DNA of 64,000 bases from Epiperipatus broadwayi (GCA_028023455.1 JAQFVV010006238.1:5714572-5778571), one strand, 5' to 3'; positions 1 to 13,059 are shown, counted from the stretch's first letter. A program made the numbers and translations. Notes: generated from the sequence alone by a model not told the origin.

Positions 1-2399
1 GCATTAATAAAAAATAGGGAGTTGGAAAGATGGATGTGACTTAATTTATGATAGTAGCAAGGAAAGTAGTTTACTGATTAAGGCTCAAGCAGGATCATAA
101 GCAACAAGTGAATATACACATAAAGAAATGTGGGTGATTTGGTCTGTAAGTTATGTTAGGAAGGTATAAAAACATTAGGCATGAATGTAAATGCCTACAA
201 GCAGAAGGGGGTACAAATAATAAATTTGTGGGAGAATAAATATAAGCAAAGTGATTATAAACAAAGTTGGTTCTTAGTTTTTAAGCTGGGTTTGGGAACA
301 GATAAGGGGATTTAGATATAAAGGCCATAAAGTTGACAGAGATAATGTTGTGGAAATGGATGGAGCAGGCTAGAGAGGAATAGGGGGAAAATGTAGGTTG
401 GGAATGAAAAGGGAAGGTAATGTGGCTAAAACAGGTTTCTCTTGACATAGTGACTGAAAGATTCCTGACTCCAAGAAAGGAGAAGCCGTAGTGCATCTCA
501 TCACATCTCAATGTTAATCAAGTTTGTCTTTGTGTTAGCATTTATACAGAATCAAGATTAAAGCTTTTTTTTTGCAATTTGGTGACACAATCAACATGGG
601 TGGGTTGAAATCCAGTGATGAGTGATAATAAACTATTTTAAAGTCATGAAAAACATTCAGATTATAGAATATTCTGGAAGAGATTAATAAAATAAAATAA
701 TGGATTGAGATATGCTTTTAAAAAATATTAATGTTTGCTTTAATGTTGACAGCAATAAGCCTTTAAAATAGCTTTCATAATTTGTAAGAATATTAATAAG
801 TTGCAAGTATTAAAAAAAAAATTGTGAAAGTCCAAATATATATTTATTTTTTAGTAGAACCCATTATGAACCCTCTAATCTGTATAAAATAGACTCTATA
901 GTGTTAGGATCGAAAATTTGAGTTATGTAATTTGATAAAAGTTGAATGATCTATTGCTTGCGAGCTTAAAAGAAGATTAGTAACAGAAGTGTTTTGATCC
1001 ATAGACTTTAAACACTAAAGTCTCTTACTCCATCTCTAAACCAAATATAATAAAAGTGAAATATTAAAAGGCTGGAAGTATTTTTTCCAAAAAAAACTGA
1101 TGAAAAGTAATTCCTGATTCTTTTTGTATTGTTGAATTAGACTTAATTTAATTAACTGCACTAAAAATATCAATGGCGTTTTTCACAATATAAATGTTTT
1201 TGAAAATTGAAAGAAGATATTCTACAAAGTGTTTGCAGTATACCTACCAATTGTATGAGATATGTTCTAACAATTGCAACATTAATATCTTTAAACATGC
1301 AATCAATATATTTATCACCATACAAAAGATAAATGATTGTCTATTTGCAAATAGAGGTTTGAGATATTTCACCCAGTTTCCTTTTATGTTGACGGTTCTA
1401 TTGATAAATAAAATTTTATGGTATTTTCTAAAACAAGATGTCAGAGAATGTGCATTATTAATTTATTATGTCAAATTTAAAATCAATTTGCACAGTCCAT
1501 GACTTTTGATGTTTAGATGATATGCCTAGAGGATATCTTTTGCGTAAAGAAAATGACATTAAAATATTATGGCTAAATACTATGGAATTTGAAAAATAGT
1601 TTTAGAAGCCCAAAATTAATGTGATGTTCTATATGTAATCTTGTAATGTGGATAATTATGTCAGTTTGAAGTTTTTTTAGTGCAAATCTGGGTAAAAGTG
1701 ACCAATAAATCTGGTCTCCACAAATTTGGTTGTAATTTGATGATTATTTACTTTTTTTATTTCAACATAATTCTATACTTAAAGTTCAGTTTGTGTGTTT
1801 AACGAGAAAAGATTATGCATTTGTAAAGGGTTTAACATGCTGAACATGCTTTCAATGTTTAAAGTCAGATTCATAGCTCTCGTAATGACAGCAAGATATA
1901 TTGTGTATATAATGGATAGATGATATTTGAACATGCTAACAATTATTTACCTATTCCATTTCTTTGATAATGGTATGCATGATTCTTTTTATTGATTGCA
2001 TGTACATTGATATAAATCATGCCTTTTTAATTCTGTGCTTTGTTATCTCATTCTGAACATATTATATTAATTCTCATTGGATTAAAGATATGACAATATT
2101 CCATCTCATGTTCCAAGAAGACAATAACTCTCACATGATCAAAAGAAAAAAAAATTATGCATATCATAGAAATGGAATATGTATATTAAATATTTACATA
2201 TATGTTAGTAATATTTGAATATAATATATTCATTAGATAATCAATGTACAGCATCTTGGTGTCGTTACTAGAGCTACGAATGTGACTATAAATGTCGAAA
2301 GCTTGCTCAGTAAGTTGAATGCTTTATAAATTTATAATCTTTTTTTGTTAAACACAAAACATTATTTAAATATAGAATTAAATTTAGTTGGACAAAGTA

Positions 2400-2401
<2 letters not shown>
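1..2401. other. AT-rich intergenic DNA, no gene recognised
   Basis: I see no reading frame with protein-like composition, no recognisable transposon domain and no structural RNA here. The open frames present (up to about 100 codons) have the Phe/Ile/Asn/Tyr-rich composition expected from chance translation of AT-rich DNA. Very old repeats could be present but are not recognisable by eye. Confidence 0.6.

Positions 2402-2461
<60 letters not shown>
2402..2461. repeat. (TA)n dinucleotide microsatellite
   Basis: About 30 uninterrupted TA units. The short frame crossing it on the minus strand (alternating Ile/Tyr) is an artefact of the repeat. Confidence 0.97.
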
Positions 2462-2463
<2 letters not shown>

Positions 2464-2879
2464 AAAGTTAAAGAAAGATTTTCTGCATATTTTTCCAAGA
2501 TGAATTTTAGCTATTTATTTATTCAGTTCAGAAATATATTCACAAATGGTTTTACTAAGATCTTCAATTCTGTCACTGTAGCTATTGGAAGTTATTATTA
2601 TGTGATTTTCATAGCTTGTGCCTGCACACATTTGCATACATTAAAAATTCCAGTTATAATGTAGAAGAGCACAACAAGTGTAGGTTGTCCTGAATCCAGT
2701 TATATCTAGCAAGGTCAAATCCAATTGACGTTATTGCTGGATTAGGAAAAAGAAATTTATTTAAAACACCATAAACATTCCATTTTTTACACTATAATTT
2801 AGTGAATGTGAGATTCTTGGCTGCCTACACAAAAGGGATGGGATCTTTATGTAGAAGTCTTAAATATAATTAGAGGGAA

Positions 2880-3260
2880 TTTAAATCCATGCTTTCATTT
2901 TCCCTTTAAACATCCACTCCATCTTCTACAACTGATATACATGGCCAGACATATAAATGATCTCCAATATACATATTTCATACTGAACTAGTTCAGTTCA
3001 TCTCCCACACATGTATGTAATCAGTGCTTGGTTTATATTAAGATAGCAAATCTTTGAACTTTAATGGACAGGCTTCATTTTTCTCCACTCTCCAAATCTT
3101 CTTCCATCCATGTGATTGAAAATCTGATGATGGCATGTTCAAAGGCCTTGGTTTTCAATATTATCATACCCATGTTGATTGTAAGTCATACTGTCTGCTC
3201 ATATGTAGGATCTTATGACCAATTAAATATGCAGGAGAGAAATGGACAGAATACAGGCTG
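2880..3260 (-). repeat. Decayed copy of hammerhead-containing repeat family B
   Basis: This stretch aligns by eye with the arm of the 6.9-7.8 kb composite. Shared landmarks in the same order are the 'tatttcat' ribozyme segment near 2978, 'atattaagatag' near 3037, 'ttaatggacaggcttca' near 3061, and 'attgaaaatctgatgatg' near 3115. On the minus strand the ribozyme catalytic box reads GAGATGA instead of CUGAUGA, and stem I no longer pairs, so this copy should be inactive. The GAAA box and the AU-rich stem III region are still present. No target duplication was found. The open frame over it is coincidental. Confidence 0.6.
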
Positions 3261-3269
3261 AATCTGTAA

Positions 3270-4127
3270 CATTTAAATACAAGTATAGTAATATCTTGGA
3301 AATTATTGGCAAGTATAATCTACTTAACAGCTTTTATACACTTTTTCTAAAGCAATTTCTCATCTGATATTTGGCAGAAGAATATGTGAAAAAAAAAAGC
3401 TAGTACAATGTAATAGAATTGAATGTATCAGTAATAATCCTCATAGCAATTGATTAACCAGAGTCATAATATTCTTAAGTGAATACATTAATGATGAGAA
3501 AGCTGAACATAAAGTATTTATATGAAAAATTAAGTAGTTTCTTCTAGTTTTTTAATGATGAACCCTAATTAAATGAGGAAAATAATTTAATGCTATGATT
3601 CAGATTGACTTCTAAATAGCATGGGGTAGGAGGGTGTTTTAATCTATTATTTCAAAAGGTTATATTCATATTATGAATTTATTTCATATTGTTTAGATGA
3701 AAATTCGAGCTTGGTTTCATTGGATAAGAAATAAGAACCAGTCTTTGCAAATATTTCTAATCTTTTCATATTCTATTTTTTTTTTTTTTGTGAGAGAAAA
3801 AAATTATTTTTGAAAAGGCAAAGTAACACCATGATAAATGATTTTCCAGCATTATTAAATAAGTAGGTGAATGATTTGAACCCATAAAAGACCATTTTAT
3901 AAAATTATATATTTACTATGATTATCATTGAATATCACCTGAATTTTCTTATTGGAAAGCATTATTAATGATTTTCTTGCAACTTAAGAATTTTAGAAAC
4001 GTTTGGAAAACCAGTTTCTAAATGGGATCATAAGTTGAGGTTAGATTGATAAAAGTTACACTAATTTTTAATTTATTTTGAAAACCGTTTTCAATACGAG
4101 TTGTTAAAGACAAAACTTTTTTGTCTA
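3270..4127. other. Intergenic, nothing recognised
   Basis: AT-rich DNA with poly-T and poly-A runs; no gene or named repeat identified. Confidence 0.5.
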
Positions 4128-4260
4128 AATGCATCTTGATTGTCAAACACTGGTGGTCAAGAGGTCAGTGACAGCTGCTTTACAAGCAGTTATCCCGGGT
4201 TAGCAGGTTCACTTTCCGGCTGATGCTATGACGCATGAGAAAAAAAAATGCATATTGATT
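4128..4260 (+). mobile_element. Short tRNA-like SINE with target duplication
   Basis: The inserted body is 4142-4246. It begins with a box-A-like 'tggtggtcaagaggtcagtg', has an anticodon-arm-like hairpin gctgc/gcagt around a 7-nt loop with UAC, and a B-box-like 'ggttcactttcc'. It ends in an A-run. It is flanked by direct repeats aatgcat(c/a)ttgatt at 4128-4141 and 4247-4260 with one mismatch. This is the signature of target-primed reverse transcription of a Pol III RNA. The same head ('ggtggtcgagaggtcag') recurs on the minus strand at 54.6 kb, so it is a family rather than one stray tRNA pseudogene. It is not a functional tRNA: acceptor-stem pairing is poor. Confidence 0.78.
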
Positions 4261-5101
4261 TATACTATGGTTGATGACTCAACAAATATAAACTTTTTAA
4301 AAAATATAACCTTTCAAATCATATGAAAAGGACATATAATGATAGTGGATGGTAATTTTTGAATCATTACTAAGTTTTTTGGTTTTATATCTGCTATAAT
4401 TTATTTTACATGCCAAATGTTTGCAATAGTTTTTGCATCAATAATATTATTAAATAGATGCCTTGTCTTTGCTTTAGGTCCTAAATTTTTTAGAAAATCT
4501 GAAAGTAGACTCCTAATGCTTTTCCCAATTTAAGACAATCAAGAAAAAGTTCACCAATATCTAAAGAATATCAAATTAATGTTATAATATGAACTTGCTA
4601 TGAAAACTTTGCGCGCCAAAGATTATATGAGTAAAACCATACTGCTGCTATTAACACCTACCTGCAAAGCTACTGTTTACATTTATTACTAAATTTCTCT
4701 GCTGAGCACTTTTGAGAGGCATGCTCTCATATTCATAGCTCTGAATGAAGTAACTCTCTATAATTATATGCAAATTATACAAGGGAAAGGTCAATTGCTC
4801 CATTTCTTCGACATCATGAAGCATGCATCTTTACGATTAATAGCATTGCAATCCATAGCGATGAAGCAAGCCTCTTTCACTTTTTCTTTTCACATTGTGT
4901 CTCTCTTTGCAGACCAGGGTAATCTCTTGTGGTTCTCACTGGTATTCTGCCAGTTTCTGATGTAGTGCAAAGATGGAATAGGATGATGGGTCTGACTGTG
5001 CCTTGGTGTATGAATTTCTGTGTTGTAGTAATCTGGTTTCCAGTGCTGCCTTAGTTTCCCCATAATATGAAGCTCTACAATTTGTGTGAGTGCATGCAAT
5101 A
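4261..5101. other. Intergenic, nothing recognised
   Basis: The 4.6-5.1 kb part is less AT-rich and has open frames on both strands (4768-4965 plus, 4890-5099 minus). They overlap each other and show no recognisable domain, so I do not call them genes. Confidence 0.45.
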
Positions 5102-5220
5102 TTATAAACAGCTTGAAGTGTTTGAACCAGTGTTAGTTTATCTTTTGTATTTCTAACAGATTAATTAACAACACGAAAGATAAACTAACACTGGCTCAAA
5201 CATCTCAGGCTGTTTATAAT
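5102..5220. repeat. Short palindromic repeat
   Basis: Two arms of about 48 bp, 5102-5150 and 5174-5220, are near reverse complements (ttataaacagc...gtgttagtttatcttt and its inverse) around a loop of about 23 bp. No coding content. Class unknown; a foldback or miniature inverted-repeat element is likely. Confidence 0.8.
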
Positions 5221-5224
5221 AAAA

Positions 5225-6893
5225 AAATGACATCTATTTCCAACACATTTCAAAAGTTAAAAAGTTATACTCTTCTTAAAAATGAAATATATAAATTTCA
5301 TGCTAGTATTTTAATTGTGTAAAGTGCATAAATATTACTGTTAGGTACCTTATGTACCACACGAAGTGAGCATGATTATACTGTTCATTGATTGGTTGGC
5401 TTCTTACTTCGACTTAAATGTTCAGTATGGGTTTCCACAATACAATCATCCTTGTAGTTGAATCATGACAGACAGATTATGAAGATTATCTCAGTTTTAA
5501 AATTTAGACATTTTTGTTGTTGACTTGCAACATGATTTGTAGATTGCTTTGCAAGATTTGGGTCTCAATTATTGCAGTCAAACAATCAGACAGTAAGGTT
5601 AATCGGCTCTGAATCACATCAATATAATCTTTAGCATGATATGTGACAGATTTAAGCAGCCCATATTTTTCTAGGTGCTACATTGCGGGAAGGTGATATT
5701 GGATGTATCCTTGGAAATCTAACCATCATAATAAGAAAGCTAGTTTCATAAAATTGGTTTCTTATTATTGTATTCAGATAACACCATCAAGAACTTTCTT
5801 ATGATTAGCTAGGTTTATTATTTTTTTAGTAATCAGAATTTAATAAGAAACAATCGACAAATCTTCTGGAATTCTTTTTTTATTTTTGCAGTCCGACGAT
5901 TAGTGGTTGACTTCTATTCTTTTCAGATTTGAAATGCCTTTTCTGTTTAGCAGAAAAGCAGTTGAGCATAAATTTGACTGTCTTTTATTACTATCTTTAC
6001 CAGTTTACATTCTTAAAGTTATATCAAATTCTTTTTCACAAACTATGGTAATATGTGTTCATAAAAGTGGAAACGTCTATCCATAATAATAAGGATGGAA
6101 TTTCTACTTAAATGACCTTCACGAATATACAAATTTTATATAACTTACATTTAAATATAGTATGCTGTCTATAATAAACTTAATGTAATTAGAAAGGACT
6201 TGAACTCGGACTTTCAAGCTCCCTACAACTATCCACTTGTTTCCCTAAATCAAGTGCTCTTAATTATAAATGAGCTAGCAGTTGAAATATTTATCACAGT
6301 CATTTAATTTAGAAATATATTTTTTAAACACGTATATCTTTATATGATATGATTAAATATTTATTTATTTCAATGTGCCATATTTTCGGGACTATATTGA
6401 TATAATATTAAAATCTTTATTCAATGTTACCTGATTACTTTTTAAATTTTAGCTGTTTTGATATTTATCTAAACCAGATTACTTTTCAGCTTTGCGACTT
6501 GGGTTCACGTTCGTTTCAACATGTGTTTATACTGTATATATATAATGCTGTCGTCTGCAGACAAAAAAACGGAGATAACTATAACAAACAAATTGAGCAG
6601 CCGCCATATTTGAAAAGCAGATGTAAATTAGCACAACCGCATCATTAATAAAATGCGCATATTATAAATATAAACAATAATTTTAAGAAACTTTTTTACT
6701 TCATTTAAAATAAATTACATTACTATTATGCTGTCGGAAAGAATAGTGTCATCTCATTTCAAATTCTAATAGAATAATTTCTTTATTAACTAATTACGCT
6801 TTTTTAATCCCAGTAATCGATTAATTAATTAACTTCTATAATCAAGCTACATGCCGTAATTAAAAAAAAAATTAGGAAGAAAAAAAATAATTG
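5225..6893. other. Intergenic, nothing recognised
   Basis: No gene or repeat recognised. The 74-codon frame at 6424-6648 has no identifiable domain. Confidence 0.5.
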
Positions 6894-6991
6894 AATTCAC
6901 TTTTACAGACTTTCACACCACCCACCTCTCTCCACTCTATCTAATAACACTGATACATCTAAACACATATATGCTGAAAAGATAAATAATC

Positions 6992-7034
6992 ACCATTATC
7001 CGTATTTCATGCTAAACCAGCAATCATCAGTTGG
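6992..7034 (-). ncRNA. Hammerhead ribozyme motif, slightly decayed (family B, left arm)
   Basis: Minus strand: CUGAUGA (7030-7024), a 5-bp-type stem II with U-U at its base, GAAA (7008-7005), then a short AU-rich stem III and a UA cleavage dinucleotide. Stem I is ACCAA against AUGGU with one mismatch next to the core. Three changes relative to the right-arm copy suggest weakened activity. Confidence 0.65.
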
Positions 7035-7603
7035 TCCAGACTATTAGTTTTACACACATATATAGTATAAGTGCTCAGATATATATTAAGATAGACAATC
7101 CTCATAGTTTAATGGACAGGCTTCAATCTACTCCACACTCCAACTCTTCAACCGTCCATCCAATTGAAAATCTAGACGATGAAATGCTCAAAGGCCACCC
7201 TGAGGCCGAGATTATTGTCACACCCATGTTGACGAGAGAGGTGGGTGGTGTGAAAGTCTCCTCATATACCCTATATTACATATATATAGACACAGGTATA
7301 TAACAAGCCTGTGTTTCAGTTATTACATTATAGAGATGTCTGCCCATCCTTGCATATGTATTAAATGGATTATGTCCTGTACATGTGGGGTTCAGATTGA
7401 TCTTAGGTCAACATGGGTGTGACAATAATCTCAGCCTCAGGGTGTCCTTTGAGCATTCCATCGTCAGATTTTCAATTGGATGGACGGTTGAAGAGTTGGA
7501 GTGTGGAGTAGATTGAAGCCTGTCCATTAAACTATGAGGATTGTCTATCTTAATATATATCTGAGCACTTATACTATATATGTTTGTAAAGATGATAGTC
7601 TGG

Positions 7604-7647
7604 ACCAACTGATGATTGCTGGTTTAGCATGAAATACGTATATTGGT
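7604..7647 (+). ncRNA. Type I hammerhead ribozyme motif (family B, right arm)
   Basis: Order of parts: stem I 5' strand ACCAA (7604-7608); CUGAUGA (7609-7615); stem II uUGCU/AGCAu (7616-7620 with 7626-7630) around loop GGUUU; GAAA (7631-7634); palindromic stem III UACGUA closed by the A-U pair; cleavage-site A at 7642; then UUGGU (7643-7647), which pairs perfectly with ACCAA. This matches the hammerhead consensus CUGANGA, stem II, GAAA, stem III, UH, stem I. The self-complementary, nearly loopless stem III is what Penelope-like-element and retrozyme hammerheads show; those are thought to work as dimers. One defect is the U-U pair at the base of stem II. Confidence 0.85.
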
Positions 7648-7926
7648 GATTATTTTATCTTTTCAGCATATATGTGTTTAGGTGTATCAGTGTTATTAGA
7701 TAGAGTGGAGAGAGGTGGGTGGTGTAAAAGTCTGTGCTCATATACCATATATTACATATATATAGACACAGGTATATAACAAGCCTGTGTTTCAGTTATT
7801 CAATTCACTTTTAGTAAAAAAAAAAAAGTTGGCTGCTTGTTGTACGATCATTTTAATACCCTAATAACAATTTGTATGAGAAAAAATGATCTCACACATT
7901 CTGTTCTCAACTTATCATTCAAATAG

Positions 7927-8537
7927 AGTTGCCAGACATACTGATTTCCCAGAATTGTCCCAATATGGGCCTCAAATCATTGTATCCCAATAAGAAATTT
8001 TGGAACTGTCCTAAATTCCGATTTATTAAAATTAATAAAAAGAAAAAAAACCCTGGCAATTGCGCTTTTTAGGTTCTTTCACTATTAAATTAAATCAAAC
8101 TACCTAGGTTAACATTATATTAATAAAACTTCAGTTTGTTCAGTGCAATAGCTAGATATACCTACTGTTGTCTTAAAATGCCATTCATTGCATGGTCGCA
8201 TAGGGGAAGCCCGCACACATGTACGCATCATTTATAAATATATATTCATTTATGATATTTGTATTAAATTCCTATTTTGTATTTTTAATTTATGTATTAG
8301 TTTAAAATTGAAGTTTATAAAAATTATATTTTGGTGATAGAATTTTTTTACTGAGTGAACCAATTTTGAATCCTTATTTGCCAGAAGGTATTACTCATTT
8401 TATGCAGTGAGTTGCATAAATTCGGAAGGAGGGAGTAGTAACTAAAAATACTTTACAACAGACACTCTCTCTGTGCTGAGAAAAGGGTCATACAGGTTCC
8501 TCAATTTGTCATTATGATATTTACAAATATGGCAACC
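7927..8537. mobile_element. Possible miniature DNA transposon
   Basis: The left end reads agagttgccagaca and the right end ggcaaccc, an inverted GTTGCCA-type terminus. The left 130 bp (gtcccaatatggg, ggaactgtcctaaattcc) is of the 'gttgccagacgtcccg' style common in miniature hAT-like repeats. The flanking duplication is imperfect (caaatag against caaagatag), so the boundaries are uncertain. Confidence 0.3.
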
Positions 8538-8539
8538 CA

Positions 8540-10505
8540 AAGATAGAATACTATACAGGTGGATTGTTTTTCTTTTTTTCTTTTATTAAATCTTTTATTC
8601 CTTTTTGTAATAAAGGATTTTGTTAATACCATCAACAGTAAGTAAACAGAACAAGTAGGTAGTGATGATTACTTGCGGATTATCTCTAAAAGCTCAAATA
8701 AAAAGGCTAAAATTAGTTTATTTTGAACCTATTATAAAAAGATCTAATTCATTAAAAATATTATTTTTACATTATTTTAGAGCCATCTACTAGAAGCTTT
8801 AATGATCAAAGGACACCAGATGATATACCATAAAATCCCCATTTATAGATCAGTTTTTAATTTTGCATTTATCAGTGAAGATTAGGGTCTAAAGCTGGAA
8901 ATTTTGTCTTCATGCACTTAACAGTCACTGTTATTTTTGTATCAATGAAATAAATATTCTGAAATTTGAAATCTTCTTTTTTAAATACAGATAACTCATT
9001 CACATCATTATGTAAATTGAAGTCAGTTTTATTTAAAAAGTCCAGTTTTATGACAAATGCAAGTCTCATCTTATGGCTGAAAATAAGTATTAACACCCTA
9101 AAAATCATATGACTTTTTTTATCTGCTTAGTCATATTCTTTTAAGAAGAGTTATTTTTACCCCACTCAAGAGTTTCAGTCATTAATGGATATCAGATTGT
9201 GTTAAAATTCCCATATAGTAGATTACTTTGCCTTCACACTGAAGAATAGGATCCTAACCTGCAATTAATATTGTTATGCATTTAGCAGTTATTTTTTTAC
9301 TTTATATTACTCAAGGTTATATTCTAAGATCGAAAAAAAATTCTGTGCAAGCAAGTTAGCCTAGATTCAAAATCTTAGGGTTTAACAAACAAATTCTAAT
9401 AAAATCTTGTTTTACTTTCCTTTGATTTTCTAGAAGCTAGTTGTTCTTGGTATCTTCAAATTTTCTATTTAACTTACTTTGGGATTTAAAACAAACTCCC
9501 TACTCAATATAATAAAATATTTTAGTAAATATGCCAAGTCCAAAATGTGATAAACATATACTTACCATTTACTGTTCTTATTTGTAATCACTATGGCCAA
9601 TGCAGGTATCAGATTATCATGGGGTTTTCATGTTGCTGGTAACTTCTCTGCTTTAATTATGTCAGTAAGATTTTTGTGTTGGAAAATCACATTTCTTTTT
9701 TTTAACAACATATACAATGATAAATATTCCTTTTTTTTTTCTATTTAACATTTCATTACAATGTATAGTATCATCCATGAATTCAAAATTCACGGACTTG
9801 CCTAGTTACTAACCAAAAAATAAAAGGAAGAAAAGTTAGATTATACATTTTTATACATGTACATATAACTAAATACTACGGGATGCTGCACTACTACTAA
9901 TAAATAAAATAGATATTTAATACTAGAAAAATAACAACCTTTTTACTACAATTCTCTCACAATCCTGGTTTTACCTATTATGCAAATAGATCTTCTCAAG
10001 CAAAAGTCAACTACCCATAACACACACACATGCATATATATATGAAATAGAAACAATGCATAATGCTAACTGAAATCTATATAAAATATTTGAAACACTC
10101 CATAGTTATATCATTTCAGTCACTGTCTCCCTTTAAATAAAGAACAGCCTAAATTTATTCTTTATAGGAGGAAGAGAGTGGCTGAAATAATATAGTTATG
10201 GGTTATGGGGCAATTAATTCACTTCAAAAACCACTACTTTTAATATGAAAGGAAGTTTTCATGAGATTAATGGCACCAGATTCCAAAAGATCTATCATTG
10301 GAGTTTCTTTAACTTTTCTTTTCAATTCACTTTTTCCAGAAAAGATAATCTTTTGCATTGTCAGTCACAATTCACCAAGCTGAATTACAATATCTATTTT
10401 TGATCTATGCTTATGCACTTTAGCTCTTTCCATAAAGACATAATTTAATTTGATCTTCATAAAATTTATGATAATTGCAATAAATCTTATAAACTGTATC
10501 AAGAA
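8540..10505. other. Intergenic, nothing recognised
   Basis: AT-rich DNA without recognisable gene or repeat. A short CA/TA tract lies near 10025-10045. Confidence 0.5.
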
Positions 10506-10746
10506 TAAATTCAATCTATCCACTCTACTTTGAACACTTTTTATTGAAAATCTTTTATTGAACATTTATGCATATATAATTTCACATTTTGATTGCCCTG
10601 CAGTCTTCTTCAGAGCCACATTTAAAGTAAATGTGGCTCTGAAGAAGACTGCAGGGCAGTCAAAACATAAGATTATATATGCATATATGTACACTGAAAT
10701 TTTTTGCTAAAGTGTGTTCAAAGTAGAATGGATAGATTGAATTTAT
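10506..10746. repeat. Palindromic repeat (family D) with long perfect central hairpin
   Basis: Arms 10506-10623 and 10627-10746 are reverse complements with a 3-nt centre (aag). The inner part is almost perfect (gccacattta / taaatgtggc). Each arm contains 'ctgaagaagactgcagggc', so an RNA would fold into a small hairpin gactgc-agg-gcagtc. The outer ends read taaattcaatctatcc in both arms. No coding capacity and no clear target duplication. Confidence 0.85.
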
Positions 10747-10749
10747 GTA

Positions 10750-11690
10750 AGTTATTACAGAAATAAAAAAAGTGGGTGAATTTTGGTAATATATCAAGAA
10801 TACATTTACTATTAATGGACTGTTTTGAGTGATATAAAAGTTGCTTGGAATAAAGACTTTGATTTATATTCATTATTAAATAATTCAAACAACCCATTGA
10901 TGATATATGTATTGGTGGTGTAATTTATAAGATTTTTTGCAGTTGTCACAAAATTTATATTGGTCAAAGTAAATAAGTCTTAAAATATAAGTTAGAAGTT
11001 TCATAAGAGTGGGGTTAAAATATATATCATAATTTGTCTTTGTATACTCATGACTAAATATAGATCATAAAATTTTACTTAACAATGCAAAGGGGTTATC
11101 GTTTATGAAAAAAATGAATTAGAAAGATGAATTTCAAAAAAATTCTGATGATGAATCTTCTGGTATGTGAGAACATCAATCTTATAAAAAATTTCTTTGT
11201 TATTAAATGTTTTTTGAAATGAATTATGGCTACTAGTCAATGGAAAAGTTTATTTCTAAATGTTTTTTTTTTTATCAAAAAAAAAAAAGAGTGTATGGTG
11301 TTCAGAAAAGAAAAATGGCATAAAATTTGCAAACTTTTATGGTATTTTTTTTGTTTACATTTTTCTTTGGGTAGCATATAATTGATGTTATGTAGTTAGT
11401 AACAGTATAATTTATAATTTGTGGCTTCACTATATATCAGAATGGAACATGATATTTAGCTAATGTCTTGCAGTAAATAATCCACATATTTTCAGTCTAG
11501 CCTTTTGAAATTATCAGTAAGAACTATGCATAAATCATTAACCTTGCAAGAGCAGCATCAAATTTATATAATGAAAATATAATTATTAATCAGTATTTAT
11601 AAATATGCACACTTATAGAGTGTGACACTTATAGAGTCACACTCTTTTGTATGGCTGGTTATGATAAATTTTTCTGACTACGATCAAGTC
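10750..11690. other. Intergenic, nothing recognised
   Basis: AT-rich DNA with homopolymer runs (near 11270-11290). A short inverted/direct repeat 'gtgtgacacttatagagtcacac' lies near 11618-11642. Confidence 0.5.
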
Positions 11691-13059
11691 AGGCTTGAAT
11701 ATAATCATCTCACCCTATCCAAAAATTGATATCATACACACAAATAAAATCACTTACTATAAATTATGTCACAAGATCACTACACCACAAACAAAACTCT
11801 TAGCCCTTGTTGATAAATTACATAAAAGAATAATACACAGTACCTCAAGTACAGAAAATAACAATTTATTAATTAAACTAAAAAAACTTAAAAATCCATA
11901 TGTGGTAGGTTAAAAGAATACATTACTACAAAAATGAAAAAGCATTTTATTACACAATTACATATCTAGTCTAAACAATATATTCAATGGACACTTTGCC
12001 CATCACCTGCAAGAAGAGTTCCTTCAGCACTAATGATTGGAGATGTGGTTATTACATGTAATAATATGCTATCAACAGTGTACAAAAGTTTTAAGAAAAT
12101 ACTTTAAATTGAGTCAATATTCAAACCATCTATTAGCCATTTTGGAATATCAGATGATCCAGAAATATTCAAACCTAAACATTTTACACAAAGTTTAGAG
12201 AAGATGCCAGATTCATGCCATATAGGACTACTGGGTATATAAAGGTTTGTTTTGCACACTTAAGTCAGTTCACTTTTACTTATCTTACAGACATGGTTAA
12301 TGTTTTGTCAAAAGGGTTATATTATATTTAAGATATATACTCTATAGCAATAGTTCCATTTATGAAAAAAAAAACTTTGCTCTGTATAATGCAAAACATA
12401 AGGCTAATATTTATGAGTCTACTGGGTATTAAATTACTCAAAACAGTAATAAAAAACAAAATTGAACCATACTTTATATCTTTGTTACCACAGGCACAAT
12501 TTTCTAAAAATGGCCCATCAACAGCTTTTGTATTCAAAACTGGCATTGACACTGTGAAAAATGCAAAAAATACAGCTTGATGTCAGTACAACTGGATATA
12601 AAAATTGCTATTGATTTGGTACCAATTGATGTACTCATAAAAACAATAAAAAAAAAACAACAATACCAAAATCACTACTATATTTGCTCACAAACTTATT
12701 AATAAATAGAGAAATATATATAACTCTAAATGGGAAAATGTCTCTTCCTTTTAATACACATCAATAAATCCCACAAGAGTCCCTGCTTAGCACATTGCTA
12801 TTCCCCACATACATAAAATCACTACTTAATAACATCGAAAAATGGTTCACACTTGGTAATAATGTGACCTGCATAGTATACATGGATGAGATACAGTTTT
12901 CTAACAACTAAACATCACATGATCACCATCTCTTATGCTAGCACATAATTGTTATTAAACAGGCAAAACTCTCCATACAGTAGTGCCACCCTGTGCTAAC
13001 CAGAGTAATCAAGGGGTGCCAGAAGGCTTGTGCATAAAATCTCCATCTAGTGCCTACTC

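Larger units (their letters stand above)
6894..7813. mobile_element. Family B inverted composite with two hammerhead motifs and 12-bp target duplication
   Basis: The inserted body is 6906-7801, bounded by perfect 12-bp direct repeats aattcactttta at 6894-6905 and 7802-7813. Arms 6907-7233 and 7408-7733 are near-perfect reverse complements of one unit of about 330 bp. Each arm carries a hammerhead ribozyme core pointing away from the centre. The spacer 7234-7323 and the right end 7712-7800 are direct copies of one another (gtgggtggtgt... to ...gtttcagttatt), so the structure is a unit, its tail, then the inverted unit with its tail. Short frames beginning Met-Asp-Arg-Leu-Gln on both strands merely reflect the inversion. 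No enzyme is encoded, so it must be mobilised in trans. The best fit is a retrozyme-like non-autonomous element; the inverted arrangement is unusual for that class. Confidence 0.82.

Noticed and set aside
7031-7608. Two nearly identical proteins on opposite strands (Met-Asp-Arg-Leu-Gln start)
   Set aside because: They lie in the two arms of an inverted repeat; identity comes from the inversion, and the other family B copies do not preserve the frame.
10565-10690. Hammerhead candidate in family D (CUGAAGA, stem gactgc/gcagtc, then AAAAC)
   Set aside because: The G of the GAAA box is missing and no downstream strand can close stem I. The box match CUGANGA alone is too weak.
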